From: Streptomyces spiralis
GTDB lineage: Bacteria > Actinomycetota > Actinomycetes > Streptomycetales > Streptomycetaceae
NCBI RefSeq assembly: GCF_014654675.1
Contig: NZ_BNBC01000043.1
Span: 39,946-83,526, forward strand
Direction of reading: 5' to 3'
Length of the DNA: 43,581 nucleotides
Both the position numbers and the translations under genes were made by a program. The notes below the pieces were generated by a model. That model was not told where the DNA came from, ran no database searches, and saw only the letters and a program-made list of their open reading frames with translations. This document shows positions 15,891 to 23,060 of this stretch, piece after piece. Each line of letters opens with the position of its first letter. Positions within the stretch are counted from its first letter, which is position 1.

Positions 15891-15930
15891 ACCGAAAACT
15901 TTTTTTGTCCAGACGGTTTGAGTTTTCGGT
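15891..15930. promoter_or_regulatory. Perfect 10-bp inverted repeat, probable ArsR-type operator
   Basis: ACCGAAAACT (15891-15900) and AGTTTTCGGT (15921-15930) are exact complements separated by 20 bp that include a run of seven T. The element ends 15 bp upstream of the regulator start, is A/T-rich compared with everything around it, and probably carries the promoter and an autoregulatory operator. Confidence 0.65.
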
Positions 15931-15992
15931 GTGGCTCTCGGCGTGGCTCTCCGGGTGCGCGCCGCCCGTCCGGCCCGACCGGCCGCGGAAAG

Positions 15993-16030
15993 GCCGCCGC
16001 CCTCCACCGGGTCCGGTGGAGGGCGGCGGC
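15993..16030. terminator. Perfect 18-bp terminator hairpin
   Basis: GCCGCCGCCCTCCACCGG (15993-16010) pairs perfectly with 16013-16030 around a GT loop. It follows the stop of the minus-strand DUF3618-type gene (16057) and isolates that cluster from the ArsR/SRPBCC operon. Confidence 0.88.
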
Positions 16031-16056
16031 ATCCCTTGAAGGAAGCCCTACCAGGC

Positions 16057-16644
16057 CTACTGGCATGTCCTGCGCTTGTACCGACGCACCAGCAGCGCCG
16101 CCGCCACCGCCGCCGCGCAGGCCGCGCCCGCGATCATCACGCGCCGCGGGTTGCGCCGGCAGGCCTGGACGGCGTCGGTCACGGGTCCGGGGACCGCCTG
16201 CTCGGCCCTGTGCCCCATCGACGTGGCCTTCTCCTGCGCCCGGTGCCCGACCTGGATGGCCCTCTCCTGGGTGCGGTGCCCCACCAGGACGGCCCGCTCC
16301 TGCGCCCTGTGCCCGGCCACGCCGGCCCGTTCCTGCGCCTTGTGCCCGACCACGCCGACCCGTTCCTGCGCCTTGTGGCCGACCAGGGTCGCCTTCTCCT
16401 GCGCGCGGTGCCCGGCCTGTGCGGCCGTGCCACGCAGGCCGACCGTCATCGCCCCGGCCCGGTCGCGCAGATCCGCGGCGCGCGCCTTGGCCCGGCCCTT
16501 CACATCGGCCCTGGCCGCCAGCTCCTCGACGGTGTCGCCGAGCCGGCTCCTGGTCTGTTCGATCTGCGCGCGCAGTTCGTCGGGGCCCTTGGCGCCGAGG
16601 ACCCGCCTCGGTGCGCCGCCCGTGCCCTGCGTCCTGTCCGTCAT
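16057..16644 (-). CDS. DUF3618-type membrane-anchored protein with 11-residue repeats
   Basis: 195 aa. The N-terminal part has the DUF3618 signature AQIEQTRSRLGDTVEELAARADVK. From residue 78 to about 154 an 11-residue unit (consensus GHRAQERAxxV) is repeated with GH at 78, 89, 100, 111, 122, 133 and 144, exactly 11 apart. A single transmembrane helix follows (about 169-186) and ends in a basic RRYKRR tail. The 11-mer periodicity is that of long surface-lying amphipathic helices. The ATG overlaps the stop of the upstream holin-like gene (ATGA), so the two are coupled. The role is unknown; such pairs are usually linked to envelope stress. Confidence 0.82.
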   Translation of the reverse strand: MTDRTQGTGGAPRRVLGAKGPDELRAQIEQTRSRLGDTVEELAARADVKGRAKARAADLRDRAGAMTVGLRGTAAQAGHRAQEKATLVGHKAQERVGVVGHKAQERAGVAGHRAQERAVLVGHRTQERAIQVGHRAQEKATSMGHRAEQAVPGPVTDAVQACRRNPRRVMIAGAACAAAVAAALLVRRYKRRTCQ

Positions 16645-17078
16645 CGGTGGTGCGCCCTTTCCTTGATCTCCTCGACGTCCGCCTTGACGCTGCCGATCGT
16701 GCGCCGCGGCATGGGCGGTCCGGCTCGCCGCAACTGGGAGCGGCCGACCACGGCCAGCAGACCCGCGATCGCGAACAGGGCACCCGTCACGATGAGCGCC
16801 GAGGCCCACACGGGCAGCGCCAGAGAGAGTGCGGCGACCGCCGTGCCGGCGAGCGCGATCAGTCCGACGTAGGCGACGGCGCCCGCGGCACCCAGCATCC
16901 CGCCACCGCGCCCCATACGCCGGCCCTTCGCGGTCAGCTCCTCCTTGGCGAGGGCCACTTCCTGCCGTACGAGCAGGGAGAGGTCTTCGGTGGCCTGGTG
17001 CACGAGCTCGCCCACCGAGCGGTCGCCCACCGGGTGGTGCAGCTCGCGCGCAGGTCTGGCTTCGATGGTCCCGGTCAC
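16641..17078 (-). CDS. Phage-holin-superfamily (DUF1469-type) membrane protein
   Basis: 145 aa, starting at a GTG (17078) preceded by a strong GGAGG, and coupled to the DUF3618-type gene. The N-terminal amphipathic helix (SVGELVHQATEDLSLLVRQEVALAKEEL) and two transmembrane helices (about residues 56-80 and 86-108) followed by a basic cytoplasmic tail match the YqjE/DUF1469 family that co-occurs with DUF3618. An alternative start at 17108 lacks a better ribosome binding site. Despite the family name it is not expected to be a lysis holin. Confidence 0.82.
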   Translation of the reverse strand: MTGTIEARPARELHHPVGDRSVGELVHQATEDLSLLVRQEVALAKEELTAKGRRMGRGGGMLGAAGAVAYVGLIALAGTAVAALSLALPVWASALIVTGALFAIAGLLAVVGRSQLRRAGPPMPRRTIGSVKADVEEIKERAHHR

Positions 17079-17109
17079 GGTGTCCCTCCTCCTCTCGGTC
17101 CGGAACACC

Positions 17110-17138
17110 CGGGTACCCAGGGGCGCCCCCGCTACCCG
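17110..17138. terminator. Small nested hairpin at the end of the Cys-rich protein gene
   Basis: CGGGTA (17110-17115) and TACCCG (17133-17138) enclose a GGGGC/GCCCC palindrome and overlap the stop codon at 17132-17134. It may reduce read-through into the holin-like gene. Confidence 0.4.
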
Positions 17139-17977
17139 TGGCCCGCCGGTCCGGTCCCGCGCTCGCCGAGCCGGGCCAGCTGGGTCTGGAACCAGTCGAG
17201 CCGCGCCTGCAACAGGGCCGCCTCCGCGACGAGTTCGGGCACGCCCAGCTCTTGGGGCGCGCCGAGTCCTTCGGGTGTGGTCGGTCCGTCGGGCGTGGTC
17301 AGTGCCTCGGGTACGCCGTCCGCACCGGCGACACCGGGCGCCTGCGCCCCGCCCGGGCCCAGGCCCGCGCCCACCGCACCGGACGCTCCCGTGCCCACGC
17401 CCGGTGCCGACGGCACGTCACCGAGGGCCGCGCCGCCCAGCGCACTGTCCGTCACGGCCCGCAGCCCGTCCCCGGCCAGCCGGGCGAAGCTCGCGGGGGT
17501 CACGGAGGTACGCCCGCGCACGCAGGCCGCGCACGCGGCGGCCAGGGCCCGCAGTCCGGGTCTGCCCCAGCCCGCGTCGGCCAGCGCGACGGCGGGCGCG
17601 CCGCACGCGCACGGGCCGACCGTCATCGTCCGCACCCGCTGGCGGGCGTAGCGGAAGCCGCGCTCGAAGCGGATGTAGGCGCCCAGCACCGACACCTCGA
17701 GAAGCACCGCGGACCGGTGCTCGGCCGTGCACAGCAGCGCCTCGGCCGCCGTGCGTTCGTGCACGCAGTGGAAGCCGCAGTCGCACAGCCGGGAGGGCGG
17801 ACGGTGCCGGCGGCCGTAGACGCAGCCCGCGTCGGCGACGACGCCGTACGGCAGCGCGCCGCCGAGCGACACTCCGGTGAAACCGGCCCGGGTGCCGTCC
17901 TGGGACAGCACCGGGTGAGCGATCTTGAAACCGGTCGGCGGCTCCGTCGGGCGTTCCGTCGGCAGCCGCAGCCTCAT
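17132..17977 (-). CDS. Conserved cysteine-rich protein of unknown function
   Basis: 281 aa, soluble. The N-terminal half carries clustered cysteines (CVYG, CDCGFHCVHE, CACG and CAAC) that look like zinc-binding knuckles, plus EVSVLGAYIRFERGFRYARQRV. The middle (about 175-235) is a low-complexity Gly/Ala/Pro linker and the C-terminus (LVAEAALLQARLDWFQTQLARLGERG) is a predicted coiled coil. I do not recognise a named family. Its ATG overlaps the stop of the 46-codon gene upstream (ATGA), so the two are coupled. Confidence 0.75.
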   Translation of the reverse strand: MRLRLPTERPTEPPTGFKIAHPVLSQDGTRAGFTGVSLGGALPYGVVADAGCVYGRRHRPPSRLCDCGFHCVHERTAAEALLCTAEHRSAVLLEVSVLGAYIRFERGFRYARQRVRTMTVGPCACGAPAVALADAGWGRPGLRALAAACAACVRGRTSVTPASFARLAGDGLRAVTDSALGGAALGDVPSAPGVGTGASGAVGAGLGPGGAQAPGVAGADGVPEALTTPDGPTTPEGLGAPQELGVPELVAEAALLQARLDWFQTQLARLGERGTGPAGHG

Positions 17978-18114
17978 CGGGCGGCCGGGACCTCTTCGGG
18001 CGCGGCGGCCTGCGGCTCCTGGATCTCCTCGGGACGTTCGATCTCCTCCTCGGCGACCCGCGGCTGCTGCCGTTCCTCCGCGACTCCGGTGGCCAGTGCC
18101 TTGCCGAGCTTCAT
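17974..18114 (-). CDS. Small acidic conserved protein (46 aa)
   Basis: A short gene starting MKLGKALATGVAEE, followed by a Glu/Pro/Ala-rich tail. Support for reality: GGGAGG 5 nt before the ATG, coupling by ATGA to the Cys-rich gene and a Streptomyces-like codon pattern. The amphipathic Lys-led N-terminus with acidic tail gives no functional hint. Longer readings up to 18297 have an implausible N-terminus (Cys/His-rich). Confidence 0.6.
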   Translation of the reverse strand: MKLGKALATGVAEERQQPRVAEEEIERPEEIQEPQAAAPEEVPAAR

Positions 18115-18265
18115 GACGCCTCCCATGAGCTGCCCGTCGGGGACCTCATGCCCATGGTGACGCATGACGGGCGACTTGGACACAGGGCGCCGGAGAGGCG
18201 CTGTCCTGAGCGGGCGCCGTCCCGAGCGTGGAGCTTCACCGCGCCGCGTTGCGCAGCACTGCACC

Positions 18266-18294
18266 GCATGGCATTGCACGGCATTGTGCAGCAT
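18266..18294. promoter_or_regulatory. GCAT repeats in helical phase upstream of dapA
   Basis: GCAT starts at 18266, 18271, 18281 and 18291, the last three exactly 10 bp apart, in a TGCA/GCATTG-rich stretch 66-94 bp before dapA. Spacing on one helix face suggests a regulator site, but no family is assigned. Apart from this, nothing was seen in 18115-18359. Confidence 0.3.
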
Positions 18295-18359
18295 CACTTA
18301 GCGGATTTCCGTAGAAGAATTAAGTGGAGCTTCAGAGTGCGGTCGCCGACACTGCCTTC

Positions 18360-19277
18360 ATGACAACCGCAGCCGCTTCCGCCCCGCCCCTCGGCCGCGC
18401 TCTGTGCGCCATGATCACGCCCTTCACCGCCGACTCGGAGGCGCTCGACCTGGACGGCGCCCAGCGGCTCGCCGACCGGCTGGTGCGCGAGGGCTGCGAC
18501 GGCCTGGTCCTGAGCGGCACGACGGGCGAGTCGCCGACCACGACGGACGCCGAGAAGACGGCGCTGATCCGGGCCGTGCGCGAGGCCGTGGGGGAACGGG
18601 CCTCGATCGTGGCGGGCGTGGGCACGGCCGACACCCGGCACACCGTCGAACTCGCCCTGGCGGCCGAGAAGGCGGGCGCCGACGCGGTCCTGGTGGTGAC
18701 GCCGTACTACAGCAGGCCGCCGCAGGACGCCGTGGAGGAGCACTTCCGCACGGTCGCGGACGCCTCCGGCCTGCCGGTCGTGCTGTACGACATCCCCGGC
18801 CGCACCGGCACCCGCATCGAGCCCGAGACAATGCTCCGGCTGGCCGAACACCCCCGGATCGTGGCGGTCAAGGACTGCTCCTACGACCTCCTCGGCGTCC
18901 AGAAGCTGCTGGCCCGCACCGAGTTGGCGTTCTACGCCGGCTGCGACGAGCACATCCTCGCCCTGTACGCGGTCGGCGGCACCGGATACGTCAGCACGGT
19001 CGCGAACGCGGCACCGCGCCAACTGCGTGCCGTCCTGGACGCGTTCGACGCGGGCGACACCGCATTGGCGGCGCGGTTGCAGCAACGGGCCATCGAGCTG
19101 GTGGAGTTGACGATGGCCTCCGGGCTGCCCGGCACCGTGACCGTCAAGGGGCTGCTCGGCGCGCTCGGGCTGCCCGCGGGCCCGGTGCGCGCACCGCTGC
19201 GGCCCGCGGGCCGGGAGACGGTCGAGGCGCTGCGGGCCGCCTACGAGCGCCTGTCGGCGCCCGCGCCCGTGAGCTGA
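18360..19277 (+). CDS. dapA: 4-hydroxy-tetrahydrodipicolinate synthase family
   Basis: 305-aa class I aldolase-type TIM barrel that condenses pyruvate with aspartate semialdehyde in the diaminopimelate/lysine pathway. The Schiff-base lysine is K171 (VAVKDCSYD). The GTTGES loop at 53-58, TPYY (114-117) and LYDIPGRTG (Tyr143 and the Arg that orients substrate) are all present. Family neighbours such as N-acetylneuraminate lyase share the fold, but GTTGES with PYY and IPGRTG fits DapA best. A GTG at 18324 would add 12 residues; neither start has a clear ribosome binding site. dapD lies at 24986-25975, so two steps of the pathway are nearby. Confidence 0.88.
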   Translation: MTTAAASAPPLGRALCAMITPFTADSEALDLDGAQRLADRLVREGCDGLVLSGTTGESPTTTDAEKTALIRAVREAVGERASIVAGVGTADTRHTVELALAAEKAGADAVLVVTPYYSRPPQDAVEEHFRTVADASGLPVVLYDIPGRTGTRIEPETMLRLAEHPRIVAVKDCSYDLLGVQKLLARTELAFYAGCDEHILALYAVGGTGYVSTVANAAPRQLRAVLDAFDAGDTALAARLQQRAIELVELTMASGLPGTVTVKGLLGALGLPAGPVRAPLRPAGRETVEALRAAYERLSAPAPVS

Positions 19278-19297
19278 GCGTGGGGTGGGCCGAGCCG

Positions 19298-19303
19298 TAA
19301 GGT
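19298..19303 (+). promoter_or_regulatory. -10 element of a probable leaderless promoter
   Basis: TAAGGT (TAnnnT class) ends 6 nt before the GTG at 19310, the spacing of leaderless actinobacterial transcripts. No clear -35 was found. Confidence 0.45.
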
Positions 19304-19309
19304 GGCCTC

Positions 19310-19825
19310 GTGAGCCGCCCGCTGCTGTTCCTCGACGTCGACGGCCCCCTCAACCCGTGGGCGGCCCAGCCGGAGCGGCGCCCCGAGGGCTACACGACGA
19401 TCCGGGTGGCACTGCACCCGGGCCGGGTGCTGCGGGTCTGGCTGAACCCCTCGCACGGCCCGGCGCTGCTGGACCTGGGCTACGACCTGTGCTGGGCCAC
19501 CACCTGGATGGACGCCGCGAACCGCTGGCTCGCCCCGGTCCTCGGCCTGCCCGAACTTCCGTACGTCGACTTCGGCGAGGGGTTGTTCGCCTTCCGGCCC
19601 GACGGCGTCCACTGGAAGACGGAGGCGATCGTGGCGTACGCGGCGGGCCGCCCCTTCGCCTGGGTGGACGACGAGCAGACCCCGGCGGACACCGCGTACG
19701 TGACGGCCGAGCATCCCGGCCCTGCCCTGCTGCATCACGTGGACCCGAGGGTGGGTCTGCGCAGGCCGGACTTCACGGCGCTCGCGAGGTTCGCGGACTC
19801 GCTGCGTCGCGACACGACGACGTGA
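19310..19825 (+). CDS. HAD-like hydrolase family protein
   Basis: 171 aa. The N-terminal LLFLDVDGPLNPW is HAD motif I (nucleophile Asp in DVDG). Later WATTWMDAANRWL fits motif II position, and FAWVDDEQ near residue 116 is the acidic motif IV. The substrate is unknown; related actinobacterial proteins are annotated only as hypothetical. The GTG start is 7 nt after a -10-like TAAGGT. It is convergent with the DUF4242 gene. Confidence 0.82.
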   Translation: MSRPLLFLDVDGPLNPWAAQPERRPEGYTTIRVALHPGRVLRVWLNPSHGPALLDLGYDLCWATTWMDAANRWLAPVLGLPELPYVDFGEGLFAFRPDGVHWKTEAIVAYAAGRPFAWVDDEQTPADTAYVTAEHPGPALLHHVDPRVGLRRPDFTALARFADSLRRDTTT

Positions 19826-19903
19826 ACGGGGCGTCCGTCCGCACGGGGCCCCGCCTGCGGTTCGTCCTCCGCTTCCAGGAGTGGTCGCAGGCGGGTGCCC
19901 CGG

Positions 19904-20152
19904 TCACGCGGTCAGGGGAACCGGGTGGATCTCGTCGGGCCGGTGACCGGCACGTTCGTGGACGCGCTGGATCGCTTCGGCCGAGGGAGCCTCGGAGAGG
20001 CAGTAGACCGTGCCGGACTCCGGGTCCGCCCAGGCCTTCTCGAAGTGGACGCCTTCTTCGTCCTCGATGGCAAGATCGGCCTGGTGTGCCTGCATCAGCT
20101 GGTCGGCCGAGATGCCCTTCATCCCGTGGTGGACATCCATGAACTGGGGCAT
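19904..20152 (-). CDS. DUF4242 nickel-binding-type protein
   Basis: 82 aa, begins MPQFMDVHHGMKG. The His-rich N-terminus (HHGM), ISADQLMQAHQADLAIEDEEGV and the end TVYCLSEAPSAEAIQRVHERAGH closely follow the DUF4242 family, whose Streptomyces coelicolor member SCO4226 is a known nickel-binding protein. It likely binds Ni or a similar metal through the N-terminal histidines. AAGGAG lies about 10 nt before the ATG. Longer in-frame readings upstream are not homologous. Confidence 0.85.
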   Translation of the reverse strand: MPQFMDVHHGMKGISADQLMQAHQADLAIEDEEGVHFEKAWADPESGTVYCLSEAPSAEAIQRVHERAGHRPDEIHPVPLTA

Positions 20153-20475
20153 GGCGGCGCATCTCCTTCCACAGCCGCGTCCCGGCGTTCGGCGCCGCCG
20201 AGTCCGCTGGGCCAGTTCCGTCATCTCCATCCTGTCCCCGTACGACCGTGACGGCGACCAGGCCGTTGACCGCCGGGGCAGCCGCGGGTCGCGGGCACCC
20301 GTGACCAGCACAGCGCACGCCATCCACCTGCTGTCCCGGCATCCCGTCGACTGGAGCCCGCCCCGATACCGCCGGACCAGGCGCACCGCCACCCGCCTCG
20401 GGCAGTGGCGCGCCTGGTACGAACAGGACTACCTGTCGCAGATCGTCGACGATCCGGGCTGTGTCGGGCCGTTGG
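20153..20475. other. 323-bp region without a recognised gene
   Basis: Between the MMPL stop and the DUF4242 start. The DUF4242 ribosome binding site is at its left edge. On the plus strand about 20380-20470 an open stretch reads like protein (QWRAWYEQDYLSQIVDDPG), but it has no convincing start or homologue in memory and runs into the MMPL gene antisense. No strong hairpin was found. Confidence 0.5.
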
Positions 20476-22659
20476 TCAGCAGTGCTCGGGGCGTTCGATG
20501 GACACCTTGGGCAGTTTGCGGGCCAGCCGTGCGGGCAGCCACCAGGCCCACTTGCCGAGCATCTGCATGACGGCGGGAACGATCAGGCAGCGGATGACCA
20601 CGGCGTCGAGCAGGATGGCTACGGCCAGGCCGAGCCCGAACTGCTGGAGCATGCGGTCGGAGCTGAGGACGAACGCTCCGAAGACGAACATCATGATGGC
20701 CGCGGCGGCGGTGATGACCTTGCCGGTGGCAGCGAGTCCTTCGCGTACGGATTGTGAGGGGTCTTTGGTGCGCGTCCACTCCTCGTGGATGCGCGAGACG
20801 AGGAAGACCTCGTAATCCATGGAGAGCCCGAAGACGATCGCGAAGATCAGTGCTGGGATGAAGGCTTCGACGGGACCCGGTTGGGCGCCGAACCAGCCGT
20901 GCTGGAACACCAGGGTGATCACGCCGAGCGCGGCGGAGATGGACAGCAGGTTCAGGATGGCGGCCTTGATGGGGATCCAGATGGACCGGAAGACCAGCAG
21001 GAGCAGGAGCGAGGAGACACCGACCACGACGGCGACGAACAGGGGCAGCCGGTTGGCGAGTGTCTCGGAGACGTCCTGGGAGGCGGCGGTGGCACCGCCG
21101 ACCAACACCTCGGCTCCGGTGGTGTGCTCCAGGGGCGGGGCCACGTCGTCGCGCAGGTGGTGGACGAGGTCCACGGTTCCCTCGGCCTGCGGGGAGGTCG
21201 TCGGATAGACGAAGACGGTGGACAGGGCGCCGTCCTGTGAAGGGATCGCGGGACTGGCCTCGGCGACGCCGTCGGTGGTGGCGAGCTTTGCCTGGACGGT
21301 TCTGCCCGCTTCTTGATCGCCCTTGACCAGGACGACGAGCGGACCGTTGAATCCGGGGCCGAAGCCCTCGGCGAGCAGGTCGTAGGCGTGGCGGGACGTG
21401 GTGTTCTTGGGATCGTTGCCGGAGTCGGCGAAACCCAGGCGCATGCCGAGGGCCGGTGCGGACAGGGCCAGGAGCGCGATGACGCCGACCAGCAGGGTCG
21501 GGACTGGACGGCGCTGCACGGCGCGTGCCATGGCGCGCCAGCGGTTGCCTTCGGTCTTGCCCTTCTTCGTGGTCTTGGCCTGCTGTTCGAGTACATGGCG
21601 CTGGGTGCGTTCGCCGAACAGGGCGAGGAGAGCGGGCAGCAGGACCAGGGAGGCGGCCATGGTGACCAGGACGGTGATGGCCACCGCGAGGGCGATGCCC
21701 TGCAGGGAGCCGAGCCCGAGGGCGACCAGGCCCAGGAGGGCGACGATGACCGTGCATCCGGCGAAGAAGACCGTGCGTCCGGCGGAGTCGAGGGCCTTGC
21801 GGCCGGCCTCGGCGGGCTGAACCCCGGCGAGGATTTCATGGCGGTAGCGGTAGAAGATCAGCAGGGCGTAGTCGACGCCGACGCCCAGGCCGACGAGCAT
21901 CAGGATCGGTGGGGTGAAGTCGGCGACGGTGAAGATGTGCGAGGCCAGGGCAATCAACCCGATGGCGCCGCCGACCGCGAACAGCGCGGTGAGCAGCGGC
22001 AGCGAGGCCGCGAGCAGCGAGCCGAACAGCAGCACCAGGATGACCAGCGCGGCCACGACACCGGCGAGTTCGGCGGTCGGCGCCGACTGGTCCTCCGCGT
22101 TGCGCGCGGCCTCGCCGCCCACCTCGACCTGGAGGTGTTCGGTGGCGATGCTCTGCGCGACGTCGATGACCTTGGCGACGTCCTCCTTGGGGACCTCCTC
22201 GGTCTTGCCGACCAGCGTGACGGACGCGTAGGCGATCGTGCCGTCCTTGGACACCGCCGAGGCATCGGCGAAGGGACTGCGCACGTCGGCGACCCCCGCC
22301 ATCTGCTTCACCTCGGCCAGCATCGGCTCGACTCTGCCCTGGGCGCTCTCGACGCCTGCGGTGTCCTTGAAGACGATCTCGACGCTGTCGCCGGCCTGGT
22401 CACTGCCGTGCTTCTTGAACAGGTCGGCGGCCGCCTGGGAATCGGTGCCCGGCAGCGAGAAGTCGTTCTTGTACGCGGAACCGGCCGCGGTGGAACCCAG
22501 CGTGATGGCGGCCACGACAGCCACCCACAGCACAAGGGCGGCCCAGCGATGACGTTGCGCCCAGCCGGCCAGGGCGCCGAACCGGCCGACGGGTGCGGAT
22601 GTGTCGGCCCGTGGCGGGGACGGGGCGAGGGGCGCGGCGGAGCCGCGGGGGGAAGACAT
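20476..22659 (-). CDS. MMPL/RND-family membrane transporter
   Basis: 727-aa exporter of the MMPL type, with an N-terminal transmembrane helix, an extracellular loop (about 65-200), a block of five helices (about 195-340), a second soluble loop and a second block of helices to about 710. Family signatures include VGLGVGVDYALLIFYRYR and FGLSMDYEVFLVSRIHEEW, the two Asp/Tyr proton-relay motifs in repeat helices. MMPL proteins export lipids, siderophores or antibiotics; the cargo is unknown. The ATG is 4 nt after the stop of the small membrane protein at 22664-22879, so they are coupled. The operon is divergent from a two-component system, its likely regulator. Confidence 0.92.
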   Translation of the reverse strand: MSSPRGSAAPLAPSPPRADTSAPVGRFGALAGWAQRHRWAALVLWVAVVAAITLGSTAAGSAYKNDFSLPGTDSQAAADLFKKHGSDQAGDSVEIVFKDTAGVESAQGRVEPMLAEVKQMAGVADVRSPFADASAVSKDGTIAYASVTLVGKTEEVPKEDVAKVIDVAQSIATEHLQVEVGGEAARNAEDQSAPTAELAGVVAALVILVLLFGSLLAASLPLLTALFAVGGAIGLIALASHIFTVADFTPPILMLVGLGVGVDYALLIFYRYRHEILAGVQPAEAGRKALDSAGRTVFFAGCTVIVALLGLVALGLGSLQGIALAVAITVLVTMAASLVLLPALLALFGERTQRHVLEQQAKTTKKGKTEGNRWRAMARAVQRRPVPTLLVGVIALLALSAPALGMRLGFADSGNDPKNTTSRHAYDLLAEGFGPGFNGPLVVLVKGDQEAGRTVQAKLATTDGVAEASPAIPSQDGALSTVFVYPTTSPQAEGTVDLVHHLRDDVAPPLEHTTGAEVLVGGATAASQDVSETLANRLPLFVAVVVGVSSLLLLLVFRSIWIPIKAAILNLLSISAALGVITLVFQHGWFGAQPGPVEAFIPALIFAIVFGLSMDYEVFLVSRIHEEWTRTKDPSQSVREGLAATGKVITAAAAIMMFVFGAFVLSSDRMLQQFGLGLAVAILLDAVVIRCLIVPAVMQMLGKWAWWLPARLARKLPKVSIERPEHC

Positions 22660-22663
22660 GTGC

Positions 22664-22879
22664 CTACCTCGGATTCGAGCGAGCGTTGCCTGAAGTCACC
22701 ACCACGCCCACGACCGCTCCGGCGAGCGCGGGTACACCGAGTGCAAGGCCGGCGAACGCACCACTGACCGTGATCGAGAAAGTCCCGGCAGCGGTGACCA
22801 GCAGAATCCCGGCAGCGGCACCCACGAGCGCGCCGACGACAGCGGCACTGCTCCGGGTGGGGGCGAAGGACGACGACAT
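22664..22879 (-). CDS. Small two-helix membrane protein coupled to the MMPL exporter
   Basis: 71 aa. After a short Ser-rich start, two Gly/Ala-rich transmembrane helices (about 13-34 and 38-62) end in a basic GNARSNPR tail. The stop lies 4 nt before the MMPL start and its last codons carry the MMPL ribosome binding site (GAGG), so translation is probably coupled. No named family is recognised. It could be an accessory or stabilising subunit of the exporter. The start at 22879 has only a weak GAGGG near it; an upstream in-frame start at 22924 is less likely. Confidence 0.65.
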   Translation of the reverse strand: MSSSFAPTRSSAAVVGALVGAAAGILLVTAAGTFSITVSGAFAGLALGVPALAGAVVGVVVTSGNARSNPR

Positions 22880-22944
22880 GCCCTCGATCGTGCTGGCGGC
22901 CCCGGGGCGCGAGCGTCGGCCCACGGCTTACAGTCGGCGGAGGC

Positions 22945-22970
22945 GGACGTACACCAGCGGATGTACGTCC
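22945..22970. promoter_or_regulatory. Perfect 9-bp inverted repeat in the divergent promoter region
   Basis: GGACGTACA (22945-22953) and TGTACGTCC (22962-22970) are exact complements with an 8-bp spacer. It sits in the 181-bp spacer between the divergent MMPL operon (start 22879) and the sensor kinase (start 23061), the natural place for a response-regulator dimer to bind. Confidence 0.65.
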
Positions 22971-23060
22971 CGGCCGCCACGTACTCCTCCAGCACGCACC
23001 CTCGACGCAAACAGGGACATACAACGCCAGGTGGCATCGCGCTCCGGGCAGAATGAAGCA

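Noticed and set aside
16641..17078. Prophage holin
   Set aside because: No other phage gene is nearby; the DUF1469/DUF3618 pairing is a chromosomal envelope family.
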